NCBI GenBank assembly: GCA_011525385.1
Contig: WTGF01000007.1
Location: forward strand, 1-36,818
DNA from: Chloroflexota bacterium
Lineage (GTDB): Bacteria; Chloroflexota; Anaerolineae; Aggregatilineales; Phototrophicaceae
Direction of reading: 5' to 3'
Length of the DNA: 36,818 nucleotides
Position numbers and translations under genes: made by a program. The first letter of the stretch is position 1; the number at the start of each line of letters is the position of its first letter. Below are positions 1 through 8,668 of the stretch, in pieces. The notes under the pieces were generated by a model. The model worked only from the letters and a program-made list of their open reading frames with translations, had not been told where the DNA came from and did not search any database.

Positions 1-72
1 AAGCGGGGGGCGGAAATCCCAAAACCCGGTTTGTCAACCGGTTGGCATTCGAGATCGTGGTTGGTTTGTGTT

Positions 73-699
73 CTAGAAAAAGCCGCGGCGTTGGAAGCGC
101 TCTTCTTTCCAGAAGTCGCCGTCGTTATGGTAGCCGCCGAGTTCCCAGAATCCGGGTTTGTCGACCGGGCTGAATTCGAGGGCGCGCAGGAATTTGGCGC
201 TTTTCCAGAAATAGCGCTTGGGCACCACCGTGCGCAGGGGACCACCGTGTTCCATCAGCTCGGCTTCGTGCAGGAACTTTCCTTCGTATTTGTAAGCCAG
301 CATGACATCGTCATCGTCCATGATCTCGAGCGGCAGATTGGTGGTATAGCCGTATTCGCAGTGGGCGATGACATAGCGCGCCGTCGGCTTCAAATCCAGT
401 TCCCGCAGGAAGTCTTTGAACATCACGCCTTCCCAGCTGGTATCGAACTTGCTCCAGCGGGTGACGCAGTGGATATCCACTGTCATCTGGCCGGTCGGCA
501 GACCCAGCAATTCCTCCCAGGTCCAGCGTTTTTCCGCTGCGACCTCGCCGAAGACGCGCAAGTCCCAGCTTTCGGGATCGAATCTGGGCGTCGGTCCGTA
601 GGTCAGCACCGGGAACTTCTCCGTCAGCGATTGCCCGTTTGGCAGCCGTCCCGCGGCCCGCATCTCTTTTTCTTTTTCGCGCCGTGTGAGGTGTTTCAT
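73..699 (-). CDS. Sulfite-oxidase-like molybdopterin oxidoreductase
   Basis: A 208-residue protein made almost entirely of the oxidoreductase molybdopterin-binding domain (SUOX/YedY fold). The segment [10 protein letters not shown] (about residues 74-83) holds Cys78, which in this family ligates the molybdenum cofactor. Basic and aromatic residues follow, as in other short bacterial members (R81, W82; later GGPLR and [11 protein letters not shown] near the C-terminus). There is no twin-arginine signal peptide and no dimerisation Ig-like domain, so it is probably a cytoplasmic short-form enzyme; the substrate is unknown. Start is ATG at 699 and no strong ribosome site is visible. It stands alone, with a hairpin repeat upstream. 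The family call is firm, the reaction is not. Confidence 0.9.
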   Translation of the reverse strand: MKHLTRREKEKEMRAAGRLPNGQSLTEKFPVLTYGPTPRFDPESWDLRVFGEVAAEKRWTWEELLGLPTGQMTVDIHCVTRWSKFDTSWEGVMFKDFLRELDLKPTARYVIAHCEYGYTTNLPLEIMDDDDVMLAYKYEGKFLHEAELMEHGGPLRTVVPKRYFWKSAKFLRALEFSPVDKPGFWELGGYHNDGDFWKEERFQRRGFF

Positions 700-732
700 G
701 TTCGTCTAATATCCGTTTGATCGTGTTCGCGA

Positions 733-757
733 GCGACCTGATAGGTCGCCCCTACAT
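733..757. repeat. Single hairpin repeat (family C)
   Basis: The inverted repeat GCGACC-TGATA-GGTCGC is followed by CCTACA. It is a lone copy of the hairpin unit that occurs as pairs at 2414, 18561, 21413, 30932 and 36675. It lies between the oxidoreductase gene start and the M20 hydrolase gene end. Confidence 0.7.
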
Positions 758-847
758 AGCTCGTCTGTATGTTGTGGTTTGGGTTGTCAAATGGCGTTAT
801 TTTCTTGTTGTCGGACGCGTATTTGCGTCCATTCAGATCAGTAAAAT

Positions 848-874
848 AGAGTAGCGGACAAGCCTTACAATTCT
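848..874. repeat. Isolated terminus of family B repeat
   Basis: The sequence AGTAGCGGACAAGCCTTACA followed by ATTC matches the right end of the family B element ending near 18838, including the bases ACAATTC just outside it. No partner end is seen nearby, so it is a solo or degenerate copy. Confidence 0.55.
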
Positions 875-907
875 CGCGGTGGACCTTGTAGAGTCAGGGC
901 GTTGGCG

Positions 908-2152
908 TCATACCGCCAACTGCAAGATCGTGCGCAAGAGCACATTGGCGCCGACCTCGACATGGCGCCACTCGGTGAATTCTTTGGGATTATGACTGAT
1001 GCCATCCACCGAGGGCAAGAAAATCATGCCGGCCGGAACCATCTGGTTCATGATCTGCGCATTGTGCCCGCTATAACTGGCGATGGTCATGTAACTGACT
1101 TTTTCCAGGCGGCAGGCTTGCTCGAAATGATGTACCAGATTCGGCGACATCTGCTCGGCTTCGCGGCGCAGGACCCGGTCGACCCCCACCGACAAACGAT
1201 AACTCTTGGCGCAGTCCTGCGTCAGGCGGATTAAGCGCGCTTCCATCTCGGTCAACATGGTCGTATCTGGATGGCGGAACTCGACGCGCAAGGAGGCTTC
1301 CGCTGGCACTACGTTAAAAGTATCCGGCTTGACACTGACATGCCCGCAATTGATCACGCCTTCGGGATACTCCTCGGTGACCAGCTTATGCGCCAAAATA
1401 ATGAACGCCGCTGCCCCTTGCAAGGCATCGCGGCGTTCTTCCGCTGTGGTGGTGCCGGCATGCGCCGCTTCACCGTAAAAGGTCACGTTATAGGTGCTGC
1501 GCCCGACGATCCTGTCCACAATCCCCAGTTCGGCGCCCTGCTCGTGCAGGCTGTTGCTTTGCTCGATATGTACTTCGAGGTAGCCCAGGATATCGTCCGG
1601 ATTGCGCTGGGCGCGTTGGATCTCGTCGGGACGGATTCCCGCGCGATAGAGCGCCGCCCGGAAGGCGCCGTTGGCTTGCAATGAGTCGTTGAGATCAGCG
1701 GCCGATAGATTGCCTATGACGGCATTGCTGCCGAAGAGCGAATGCCAGGTGCCTTCTTCATCGGTGAAGTTGATCGCTTCCAGGTGACATTTCGGCTTGA
1801 TGCCGGATTCTCTGATCCGCCGCAGACATTCCAGGGCGATCAATACGCCAATCGCGCCGTCGTAGCGCCCGCCATTGGGCACGGTATCCAAATGCGAGCC
1901 GAGCATCAGGGTCTTGGCCTTCGGGTCATCGCTGCAGAGCAGGCCGCTCAGATTACCGGCCTCATCGTCGCGGATCTGCAGTCCCGCTTCTTCAATCCGG
2001 TCGGCATACCATGAACGCGCCGCCAGGTCTTCGTTCGAGAGCGCCAGACGCGACACGCCACCACCCATCGTCACGCCGATCTCCGCCAAGGCATCGAAAT
2101 CCGCCTGCAGCCGCTCACTGTTGACTTTTAGATTCAGCCAGCCAAAAACCAC
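908..2152 (-). CDS. M20 family amidohydrolase (allantoate / N-carbamoyl-L-amino acid hydrolase type)
   Basis: A 414-residue zinc peptidase-fold hydrolase, the usual length for the allantoate amidohydrolase/L-carbamoylase branch of M20. Metal-site motifs are visible: GSHLDT with His87, GGRYDGAIG with Asp98, FTDEEG (Glu132/133), and YLEVHIEQ with His195. The dimer-interface segment RSTYNVTFYGEAAHAGTT follows, then a C-terminal SGHNAQ...PAGMIFLPSVDGISHNPKEFTEW block typical of this branch. SGHNA replaces the more usual SGAGHDA, but the His is kept. Expected role: hydrolysis of a carbamoyl or ureido group in purine or hydantoin breakdown; which substrate cannot be told. The predicted start is GTG at 2152 with no clear ribosome site, so the N-terminus is uncertain by a few residues. 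Divergent from the MFS genes. Confidence 0.9.
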   Translation of the reverse strand: MVFGWLNLKVNSERLQADFDALAEIGVTMGGGVSRLALSNEDLAARSWYADRIEEAGLQIRDDEAGNLSGLLCSDDPKAKTLMLGSHLDTVPNGGRYDGAIGVLIALECLRRIRESGIKPKCHLEAINFTDEEGTWHSLFGSNAVIGNLSAADLNDSLQANGAFRAALYRAGIRPDEIQRAQRNPDDILGYLEVHIEQSNSLHEQGAELGIVDRIVGRSTYNVTFYGEAAHAGTTTAEERRDALQGAAAFIILAHKLVTEEYPEGVINCGHVSVKPDTFNVVPAEASLRVEFRHPDTTMLTEMEARLIRLTQDCAKSYRLSVGVDRVLRREAEQMSPNLVHHFEQACRLEKVSYMTIASYSGHNAQIMNQMVPAGMIFLPSVDGISHNPKEFTEWRHVEVGANVLLRTILQLAV

Positions 2153-2252
2153 AAATCATGCCATTCATAAGCGTCAGTTAAGTAACCTGAATTATAGAGC
2201 TAAAAGCTTTTCCTACAACTAATTGTCATTTGTGTTTCGGAATCCTAACAGA

Positions 2253-2347
2253 GCCGCTCGGCGCGTAACCGGCGAAAAGTTTCCAGGCATGTCGCACTCA
2301 AGCAAAATAGTAAACCTGCTTGCCGCATGAGCGTCGCGCATTGCGCG
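2253..2347. repeat. Family D approximately 90-bp REP-like repeat, copy 1
   Basis: Begins GCCGCTCGGCGCG, continues through CCGGCGAAAAG, and ends near CCGCATGAGCGTCGCGC. The same order of blocks is found at 3992, 10905 and 29858. It lies in the divergent gap between the M20 gene and the first MFS gene. It is the most diverged copy at its 3' end. Confidence 0.75.
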
Positions 2348-2413
2348 GACAGGTCTGTTGCATGGCACATATGCAGGAGTAGGTCCAAGCAAGTCATGCA
2401 AAAAAGCGAGCCT

Positions 2414-2488
2414 TGTAGGGGCGACCAATCTGGTCGTCCGCTGCCGCCGCGACTTGTGGTTTCGGGCGACATGGTATGTCGCCCCTAC
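2414..2488. repeat. Paired hairpin repeat (family C)
   Basis: Two hairpins in inverted orientation. The left is TGTAGGGGCGACC-AATCT-GGTCGTCC. The right is TTTCGGGCGACAT-GGT-ATGTCGCCC followed by CTAC. About 25 bp separate them. With the family D copy they fill most of the 505-bp gap 2153-2657; no gene or clear promoter was recognised in the rest. Confidence 0.8.
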
Positions 2489-2657
2489 GGATCATTGCTT
2501 TAGCAAAACTTGTATTACGTTCTTGGTCTTGCCGAAGCGGGAGGGACCGATCTTATTGTCGGGCGCAGCGGCGCTTGGCGAGCGCCTGTCCCTTGTTATA
2601 AGCCAGCTATCCATTACCATTCTTGCACTATCCACCAAGCGCCGTCGCGGAGCCGTC

Positions 2658-3896
2658 GTGATTAAAACGCCTCTCGATCAAAGCCAGCGTCAGGATTCGC
2701 CCTATCGCTGGGTGATCCTGGTTATGGTGACTCTATCCGGCTTTATTGCCATGGGCTTCCCAACGACCGGGATTTCCGCCCTGTTTAGCGAGATCGCCGA
2801 GTCGCTCGACCTCGACCTTGTCGAAATTGGCGTGATTTGGGGCGTCGGCAGCTTGATGGGCATATTCACGGCTCTGGTCGGCGGCACATTGATCGATCAG
2901 TTCGGCACGCGGCGGACGCTGGTTTTCCTCTGCCTGGCGACGGGCATCAGCGGGGCCCTGCGCGGTTTCGCCTTTGATTTCTGGTCGCTTTTCTTTTCTT
3001 CATTTCTTTTCGGCATGGTCCAGCCGATATTGCCGATGAACTTCGTCAAGCTCAATCGGGAGTGGTTTCCCTCGGGTCAATTGGGATTCGCTTCCGGTGT
3101 GATGTCGGCCGGTTTCGCCACTGGCCTGATGCTGGGATCGCGCTTGAGCGCCACCGTGCTTTCGCCACAGCTTGGTGGCTGGCGAGCAGTTCTGATCTTC
3201 CTGGGTTTATGTGCCGTAGCGCTCGCGTTGCTCTGGGCGATTGTGCATCCACCGGTCGAGCGGCGACGCGGGGAGCGCCCGGACATTCGGAGGATCATCA
3301 GCAATTATCGCTATGTTGCCCGCTTCCGCGAATTATGGGTGATCGCCATGGCGGTCTTTGGCGTGCTCGGTGTAATGCGGGGCTTGGGAGGCTATGTGCC
3401 CACTTACCTGCGTGAAATTGGCTGGGATCCGGTCAATGCCGATACCGCAATGACCGTATTCTTCTTCTGCAGCTTGATCGGCGTCGTACCCATATCACAT
3501 CTTTCCGATAGGCTGGGCAATCGGCGGCTGGTCATGGCTTTCGGCACCTCGATGATGACGGTTGGCTGCGCGCTGATGTACTTCGTCGGCGACAGTTTCT
3601 GGGGCGTGATGCTGGCGATGGCGATCGGCGGCTTCTGCTTCGACAGTTTCATGGCCTTGAAAGGAGCGTCCACCACCGAGGTAGAGGGCCTGGAGTTGGC
3701 GTTGATGGGCAGCGCGCTGGGTTTCGTTGGCATGCTGCAGAATATCGGCTCGTCCTTGGTGCCGCCGCTGGGCAACACGCTGAGCACGATCAGCTTGAAC
3801 GCGCCTTTTTTGCTTTGGGCCGGGTCGGGCCTTTTCGCCACGCTCGTCCTGCTCAGCTATCGCAAGCGCAAGCCACGGTTGCCACAGTTCGATTAG
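2658..3896 (+). CDS. MFS transporter (paralogue 1)
   Basis: A major facilitator superfamily permease of 412 residues with about 12 membrane segments. Motif A appears after TM2 as GGTLIDQFGTRR, and its half-repeat counterpart SHLSDRLGNRR lies between the two halves' TM8 and TM9. The GTG at 2658 is chosen because GGAG sits 5 bases upstream and because the protein then aligns end to end with the next gene (TPLDQSQRQDSPYRWVIL against SPLIDQNDRQHSSYRWVIL). The open frame runs 100 codons further upstream, but that part is repeat-derived and hydrophilic. Substrate unknown; uptake or export of a small organic compound is all that can be said. It forms a tandem pair with the gene at 4092. Confidence 0.9.
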   Translation: MIKTPLDQSQRQDSPYRWVILVMVTLSGFIAMGFPTTGISALFSEIAESLDLDLVEIGVIWGVGSLMGIFTALVGGTLIDQFGTRRTLVFLCLATGISGALRGFAFDFWSLFFSSFLFGMVQPILPMNFVKLNREWFPSGQLGFASGVMSAGFATGLMLGSRLSATVLSPQLGGWRAVLIFLGLCAVALALLWAIVHPPVERRRGERPDIRRIISNYRYVARFRELWVIAMAVFGVLGVMRGLGGYVPTYLREIGWDPVNADTAMTVFFFCSLIGVVPISHLSDRLGNRRLVMAFGTSMMTVGCALMYFVGDSFWGVMLAMAIGGFCFDSFMALKGASTTEVEGLELALMGSALGFVGMLQNIGSSLVPPLGNTLSTISLNAPFLLWAGSGLFATLVLLSYRKRKPRLPQFD

Positions 3897-3991
3897 GGAC
3901 TTCGATGCCCCATTTCCCCGTCACTTGCCATCGCCACGCTTTGCGATACCATGAGACAGTTGCGACCGAGCGCACCAGGCTTAATGCCGCG

Positions 3992-4086
3992 GCCGCTCGG
4001 CGCGCAACCGGCGAAAAGGTTCCAAGAACGTCGCGCTCACAGAAAATAATAAACTTTCTCGTCGCATGAGCGAAGCGGTTCATTAA
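3992..4086. repeat. Family D approximately 90-bp REP-like repeat, copy 2
   Basis: Starts GCCGCTCGGCGCGCAACC and ends GTCGCATGAGCGAAGCGGTT. It lies between the tandem MFS genes and ends a few bases before the second gene's start codon, so it must be part of that gene's 5' leader if the two are co-transcribed. Confidence 0.75.
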
Positions 4087-4091
4087 AGAAG

Positions 4092-5315
4092 ATGTCCCCT
4101 CTCATAGATCAAAATGACCGACAGCATTCGTCCTACCGTTGGGTAATTCTGGCGATGGTGACGCTTTCGGGCTTTATCACGATGGGTTTTCCCACAGCCG
4201 GATTGTCGGCGATGTTCAGCGAGATCGCCGAGTCGCTTGATCTCGATCTGCTGCAGATCGGCGTGATTTGGGGTGTAGGCACGGTGATGGGCATCTTCAC
4301 GTCGCTATTGGGCGGCAGTTTCGTCGACTATTTCGGCACGCGCCGCATGCTGGTGGCGCTCTGTCTGGCGACAGGCCTCACGGGCGCATTGCGCGGTTTA
4401 GCTGTTGATTTTTGGTCACTATTTCTGTTTTCATTTCTGTTTGGCGTGGTGCAACCGATCCTGCCGATGAATTTCATCAAGCTGAATCGCGAATGGTTTT
4501 CTTCGCGGCAGTTGGGTTTCGCCGCCGGCGTTATGTCCGTGGGGTTCGCTACTGGCGCGATGCTCGGCTCGCGTTTGAGCGCGACGGTGCTGTCGCCTTT
4601 TTTCGGCAGCTGGCGGGGGGTGCTGGTTTTTCTTGGCCTGTGCTCGGTCGTCCTGGCGCTCATTTGGGCGGTGGCGCATCCGCCTGTTGACGTGAAACGC
4701 AGAACTAGACGCCTCGATATGCGGCATGTCGCCTCAAACTTGCGTTATGTCACTCGCTTCCGCGAACTTTGGGTGATCGCGCTGGCGGTCTTTGGGGTAG
4801 TGGGGCTGATGAACAGCCTGGTCGGCTATGTGCCGACCTATCTGCGCGAGATTGGCTGGGAGGCTGTCGATGCCGACAGCGCAGTCCCGATTTTCTTTCT
4901 GGCCAGTTTAATCGGCGTTGTGCCCATCTCGCATTTGTCGGATCGATTGGGCAACCGGCGCCTGGTGATGGCAGGCGGCACGGCGATGATGGCGCTGGGC
5001 ACACTGTTGATGTTCAGGGCCGGCGACAACTACGGTCTCGTGATATTGGCAATGGTGATCGCCGGCTGCTGCTTCGACAGCTTCATGGCTATGATGGGGG
5101 CGTCGATCACCGAAGTGGAGGGCCTGGACGTTGCTTTTATTGGCAGCGCCCTGGGCTTCGGCGGCGTGCTGCAAAACCTGGGCGGGTCCATCATGCCGCC
5201 AATCGGCAATGCCTTGTCGGCAATCGCGCTTAACGCGCCCTTTCTGCTCTGGGCGGCTGCCGGCCTGTTCGCAACGGTGATTCTGCTCAGCTATCGGGTG
5301 CGCAAGGCAAAGTGA
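4092..5315 (+). CDS. MFS transporter (paralogue 2)
   Basis: A 407-residue MFS permease, collinear with and very similar to the preceding protein throughout (for example IAESLDLDL, QPILPMNF, YVPTYLREIGW, PFLLWA). Motif A reads GGSFVDYFGTRR and the second-half loop SHLSDRLGNRR. ATG at 4092 has AAAGAAG immediately upstream, which is unusually close for a ribosome site; the start is supported by alignment to the paralogue. Tandem duplication is the simplest origin. The divergence is spread along the whole length, so both copies appear to be maintained as functional genes. It converges on the sugar permease gene with only 10 bases between stop codons. Substrate unknown. Confidence 0.92.
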   Translation: MSPLIDQNDRQHSSYRWVILAMVTLSGFITMGFPTAGLSAMFSEIAESLDLDLLQIGVIWGVGTVMGIFTSLLGGSFVDYFGTRRMLVALCLATGLTGALRGLAVDFWSLFLFSFLFGVVQPILPMNFIKLNREWFSSRQLGFAAGVMSVGFATGAMLGSRLSATVLSPFFGSWRGVLVFLGLCSVVLALIWAVAHPPVDVKRRTRRLDMRHVASNLRYVTRFRELWVIALAVFGVVGLMNSLVGYVPTYLREIGWEAVDADSAVPIFFLASLIGVVPISHLSDRLGNRRLVMAGGTAMMALGTLLMFRAGDNYGLVILAMVIAGCCFDSFMAMMGASITEVEGLDVAFIGSALGFGGVLQNLGGSIMPPIGNALSAIALNAPFLLWAAAGLFATVILLSYRVRKAK

Positions 5316-5325
5316 GCGCGGGGCC

Positions 5326-6216
5326 TCAGCCCTTGATGCCGATGGCCGCCAAGCCGCCGATGAGATGGCGCTGGGCGAAGAAGTAGACGACCAGAATCGG
5401 GATAATAGAAACCAGCGTCGCCCCCATAAAGAGGTGCCACTCGATGCTGTAGCGCCCCTGGAAGAAGGCCAGCCCCACTGATATCGGAAAGGAGTCGTAA
5501 TCGCGCAAAAAGATGATCGGCTCGAGGAAGTCGTTCCAGGTCCACAGGAAAGTGAATACTACCACGACGGTCAGGGCGGGGCGGCAGAGAGGGATGATGA
5601 TGCGATAGAGGATGCCCCAGGGTCCGGCGCCGTCAATGCGCGCGGCATCGTCCAATTCGCGCGGGATGGTCCGCATGAATTGGGTCATCAAAAAGATGAA
5701 GAAGGGACTGCCAAAATAGGCCGGCAAAATCAGCGGCCAATAGGTGTCGATCAATCCCAGGCGCAGATAAAGTACGTACAAAGGAATCAGTTTAATGTGC
5801 CCGGGCACCATCATCATGCTCAACATCAAAATGAAGAGCACGTTCTTGAAGGGAAAGTTGAAGCGGGCGAAGCCATAGGCGATGACCGGCACCGACAGAA
5901 GCGCACCGACGATATTGGCAGCGACCAGAAAGGCGCTGTTTAGCATGTAGCGCGCGAGCGGGTATTTGCCGAAGGCCTCGGCGTAGTTGCCCCACTGTGG
6001 ATTGGATGGGATCCATTCCGGCGGCCAAGCCATAAGCTCGCGCGGCAACTTGAGCGATGTGGATGCCATCCAAAAGATCGGCAGCATAAAGACGCAGGCC
6101 AGCGAGATCATGACTGCATAAATGATTGCATGCCCTACGAGCTTCCTGGCGCGGCGCTGCCTTGCGCTCCTGCGCAGTTGTTCGGATGCGCTCAAGCGCG
6201 CTGGATCAATTCTCAT
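5326..6216 (-). CDS. Carbohydrate ABC transporter permease, MalG type (CUT1)
   Basis: A 296-residue inner-membrane permease with about six membrane helices and an N-terminal cytoplasmic tail. The EAA loop that contacts the ATPase reads DAARIDGAGPWGILYRIIIPL (about residues 188-208). It is the last gene of an operon on the minus strand and overlaps the upstream permease gene by 11 bases, which implies translational coupling. It forms the translocation channel with that permease. As in most CUT1 operons of this type, no ATPase gene is present here; a shared MsmK/UgpC-like ATPase elsewhere is expected from family knowledge. Confidence 0.95.
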   Translation of the reverse strand: MRIDPARLSASEQLRRSARQRRARKLVGHAIIYAVMISLACVFMLPIFWMASTSLKLPRELMAWPPEWIPSNPQWGNYAEAFGKYPLARYMLNSAFLVAANIVGALLSVPVIAYGFARFNFPFKNVLFILMLSMMMVPGHIKLIPLYVLYLRLGLIDTYWPLILPAYFGSPFFIFLMTQFMRTIPRELDDAARIDGAGPWGILYRIIIPLCRPALTVVVVFTFLWTWNDFLEPIIFLRDYDSFPISVGLAFFQGRYSIEWHLFMGATLVSIIPILVVYFFAQRHLIGGLAAIGIKG

Positions 6217-7108
6217 AGTAGACCCATCCCTTCGAGGTGCGAACCACGAAAACGGTCGCCGACAAGATGACTACCAGCAAGAACAGCGCCAGCGCCGAGG
6301 CGTAACCCATATTAGCGTTGCGAAAGGCTTCCTCGTAGAAGTAGTAGAGAAAGAAATAGGTGGCCTTGAGGGGACCGCCATGTGTGATGACGTAGGCTTC
6401 GGTGAAGATTTTGAAGGCATCAATGAGCTCTATGATCAATTGGAAGAAAAGCGTCGGCGTCAATAAGGGCAGGGTGATGCGCCAGAAGCGGCTCCATTTG
6501 CTGGCGCCGTCTATTTCGGCGGCTTCATAGAGATGCGCCGGGATATTTTGCAAGCCGGCCAGATAAATGATGGCCGCGCCGCCGACTTTCCAGATGCTCA
6601 TAATGGCGACCGAGGGCAGCGCCCAGTGCAGGTCCCAGAACCAGAGCGGCCCCCGAATGCCGAAGTAGCTCAGCAAGGTATTGACGACGCCGGTATCCGG
6701 ATTCAAGAACCAAATCCACATCAACGAGACGGCGACGCCGGATATGACGGCGGGAATAAAGAATATCGTGCGAAATGCGTTCATACCCGGTATCTTGAGA
6801 TTGAGCAGCAGCGCCAGCATCAGACCGAGCACCAGTTTCGTGGGCAGCGAAATGACGACGAAGAGCGTCGTCGCTCTAAGCGAGCTGACGAAGAGCGGAT
6901 CGCGCGTGAACATACGCACGTAGTTTTCCAGGCCGACCCAGGTCGGCGGTTCAGCCAATGTCCACTCGTTAAAGCTGAAGTAGATGGTGGCGATGATGGG
7001 GAAAGCGTAGAAGACGACGAAACCCACCATCCAGGGGGAGAGCGCGAGGTAGCCGACGCGGGCGTCCCGGCGCTCTTGCGGTGTCAGTTTTCGCCAGATA
7101 GACAGCAT
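6206..7108 (-). CDS. Carbohydrate ABC transporter permease, MalF type (CUT1)
   Basis: A 300-residue permease with six predicted membrane helices. The start is ATG at 7108. The EAA loop is EAAEIDGASKWSRFWRITLPL near residues 197-217. The N-terminal GYLALSPWMVGFVVFYAFPIIATIYFSF is the usual first helix of UgpA/MalF-like permeases. It lies 122 bases downstream of the binding-protein gene, across a stem-loop, and overlaps the next permease gene. It pairs with that permease to import a sugar delivered by the binding protein. Confidence 0.95.
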   Translation of the reverse strand: MLSIWRKLTPQERRDARVGYLALSPWMVGFVVFYAFPIIATIYFSFNEWTLAEPPTWVGLENYVRMFTRDPLFVSSLRATTLFVVISLPTKLVLGLMLALLLNLKIPGMNAFRTIFFIPAVISGVAVSLMWIWFLNPDTGVVNTLLSYFGIRGPLWFWDLHWALPSVAIMSIWKVGGAAIIYLAGLQNIPAHLYEAAEIDGASKWSRFWRITLPLLTPTLFFQLIIELIDAFKIFTEAYVITHGGPLKATYFFLYYFYEEAFRNANMGYASALALFLLVVILSATVFVVRTSKGWVYYEN

Positions 7109-7182
7109 GAGAGGTCTTCACCCCTATCCTCCGGCGCCTCCCCCCAATCAAGCGGAAAGGCGCGACAACGAGGCTTTGAAGT

Positions 7183-7206
7183 CCCTCCCCCTTTATGGGG
7201 GAGGGA
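7183..7206 (-). promoter_or_regulatory. Intercistronic stem-loop between binding-protein and permease genes
   Basis: A strong inverted repeat, CCCTCCCCC-TTTA-GGGGGAGGG in arm terms, lies in the 122-bp gap. It has no following T-tract on the minus strand, so it is not a canonical terminator. Stem-loops here commonly stabilise the upstream binding-protein message and limit permease expression. That role is inferred, and it could instead be a dispersed repeat. Confidence 0.5.
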
Positions 7207-7230
7207 TTTAGGGTGGGGGTAGCGTAAACG

Positions 7231-8535
7231 CTATCCGCCCAGACGCGGCACACATTCATCAAGCGCGGCTTGGCCCGGTTCGACCATGGCATCAAGCGTC
7301 GCTTGCACTTCGTCACGCTCGATTTCGCCGAGCATGATCAGATCCCAGGCATCGCGGACGCCGCGAATGACGGCGCCGCGCCAGCAAGGATGGTCCTTGC
7401 GCCAGGAGGCGGTTTGCGTGGCGTCAAGCACGTTCAGGAAGCCCTGGAACCAGTCGGTATCGGCGTCCTCGTATTCCGCAAGCAAAGACGGGATCGGCGG
7501 GAAGTGACCAAGACCTTGTTCCATCAAGATGCGCTGGCCCGGGGGGCCGTTCCAGAATTTCAGGAATTCCCAAGCTTCATCCGGGTGCTCGCTGTCTTTC
7601 CAGATGCCAGCGCGCAGCGCCCAGCCGTGGACCCAGTTCTCATTGCCCGGGACGCGCGGTTCGGGCACGACGCCGAAATTGACGCCCGCTTCCAAAGTCG
7701 AAACCATGCTGCCGGGGTTGAGCGTAGCCATGCCCAGGCGTCCGGCAATGAAGAGATCTACCGGACCGGTGCCTTCGGTGCCCAGCACTTCGAGATCGGC
7801 CGGCGTCGGTGTAGCGCCGCTATCAACCAAATCCCAGAGCCAGGTATAGGCGGCCACCGATTCCGGCCCGTTGATGTAGCCTTCTACAGTTGTGCTGTCG
7901 TCACTGTAGGGGTTGGTGGCGCCCATGTTACGCCAGAGGGCGCGGAAAGGTCCGCGAGGACGGTCGCCACCCCAACGGCGCTTGTCTTCATTTCTCAAGG
8001 CTTTGGCGATTTCGATGTAGTCTTCTGGCGTCCAGTCTTGGGTCGGGTACGGTACGCCTTCGTCATCAAAGACGTCCTTGTTGTACATGACGAAATTTGC
8101 GCCAATATCGTAGGGCAGGGCAATGACCATGTCATTCCAGACGACCCAATTGTTGAAGTATTCGGTGTGGAAGATGTCGCGACTGATATCGGGATCGTTA
8201 TCCAGGCGGTCAGTGATATCGAGCGCCTGCGGCAACCAGTTGTTCGACCAATACCAAGCGAGATCAGGCACGCCTTCTCCCGCGGCTATGGCCGTGCTCA
8301 TGAGGTCGTTGTAAGCGCCTTCCGCCATGATACTGACATCGACCTTGATATTGGGGTGCTCGGCTTCAAAAGCCGCGATCACGTTGCGGATGGCGGGCTC
8401 CGGCGAATCGCGTCCGCTAGTCGTCCACCAGGTCAGGGTGACCGTGTCTTGCGCCGCCGCCCCGCCGACGCTCGCAAGCAGCAGCAAGAGCAGGCTGGCG
8501 ACAACAAGTATTCTTTTGCCAACGAGGTGTTTCAT
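7231..8535 (-). CDS. Extracellular sugar-binding protein (family 1), ABC transporter
   Basis: A 434-residue secreted solute-binding protein and first gene of the sugar import operon. Residues 1-28 form a signal peptide (basic start, Leu/Val-rich core, cut near GGAAA-QD). The mature part starts with VTLTWWTTSGRD and contains ADTDWF, AWEFLKFWNGP and other blocks typical of MalE/UgpB-like family 1 proteins. No lipobox Cys is seen; AAAQDT suggests ordinary signal-peptidase cleavage. AAGGAG stands 7 bases before the ATG, an excellent ribosome site. The ligand is not predictable; proximity to GH51 and GH32 genes elsewhere in the window suggests an oligosaccharide. Confidence 0.95.
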   Translation of the reverse strand: MKHLVGKRILVVASLLLLLLASVGGAAAQDTVTLTWWTTSGRDSPEPAIRNVIAAFEAEHPNIKVDVSIMAEGAYNDLMSTAIAAGEGVPDLAWYWSNNWLPQALDITDRLDNDPDISRDIFHTEYFNNWVVWNDMVIALPYDIGANFVMYNKDVFDDEGVPYPTQDWTPEDYIEIAKALRNEDKRRWGGDRPRGPFRALWRNMGATNPYSDDSTTVEGYINGPESVAAYTWLWDLVDSGATPTPADLEVLGTEGTGPVDLFIAGRLGMATLNPGSMVSTLEAGVNFGVVPEPRVPGNENWVHGWALRAGIWKDSEHPDEAWEFLKFWNGPPGQRILMEQGLGHFPPIPSLLAEYEDADTDWFQGFLNVLDATQTASWRKDHPCWRGAVIRGVRDAWDLIMLGEIERDEVQATLDAMVEPGQAALDECVPRLGG

Positions 8536-8583
8536 GATCTTTCTCCTTAGGAAAATTATTCAGTATTGGTCCGCGTACGATAG

Positions 8584-8640
8584 CGCAGGCGGCGTATGCG
8601 CATTATAGCTTATTAGCGCGAGGCGGCGCAAAAAATGGCT
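8584..8640 (-). promoter_or_regulatory. Candidate promoter of the sugar ABC operon
   Basis: On the minus strand a perfect TATAAT lies at 8607-8602, about 67 bases before the binding-protein ATG. The -35 region (TTGCGC with an 18-base gap) is weak. Judged by eye only. Confidence 0.45.
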
Positions 8641-8668
8641 GCATGACACGACGAGTCAAGAGCCGTAA

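Noticed and set aside
2358..2657. Extension of the first MFS gene upstream to 2358
   Set aside because: The added 100 residues come from repeat DNA and do not align to the paralogous MFS gene; GTG 2658 has a ribosome site.
7270..8550. 426-codon plus-strand frame over the sugar-binding protein gene
   Set aside because: Shadow of a clear signal-peptide-bearing binding protein with a strong ribosome site; the antisense frame has no family features.
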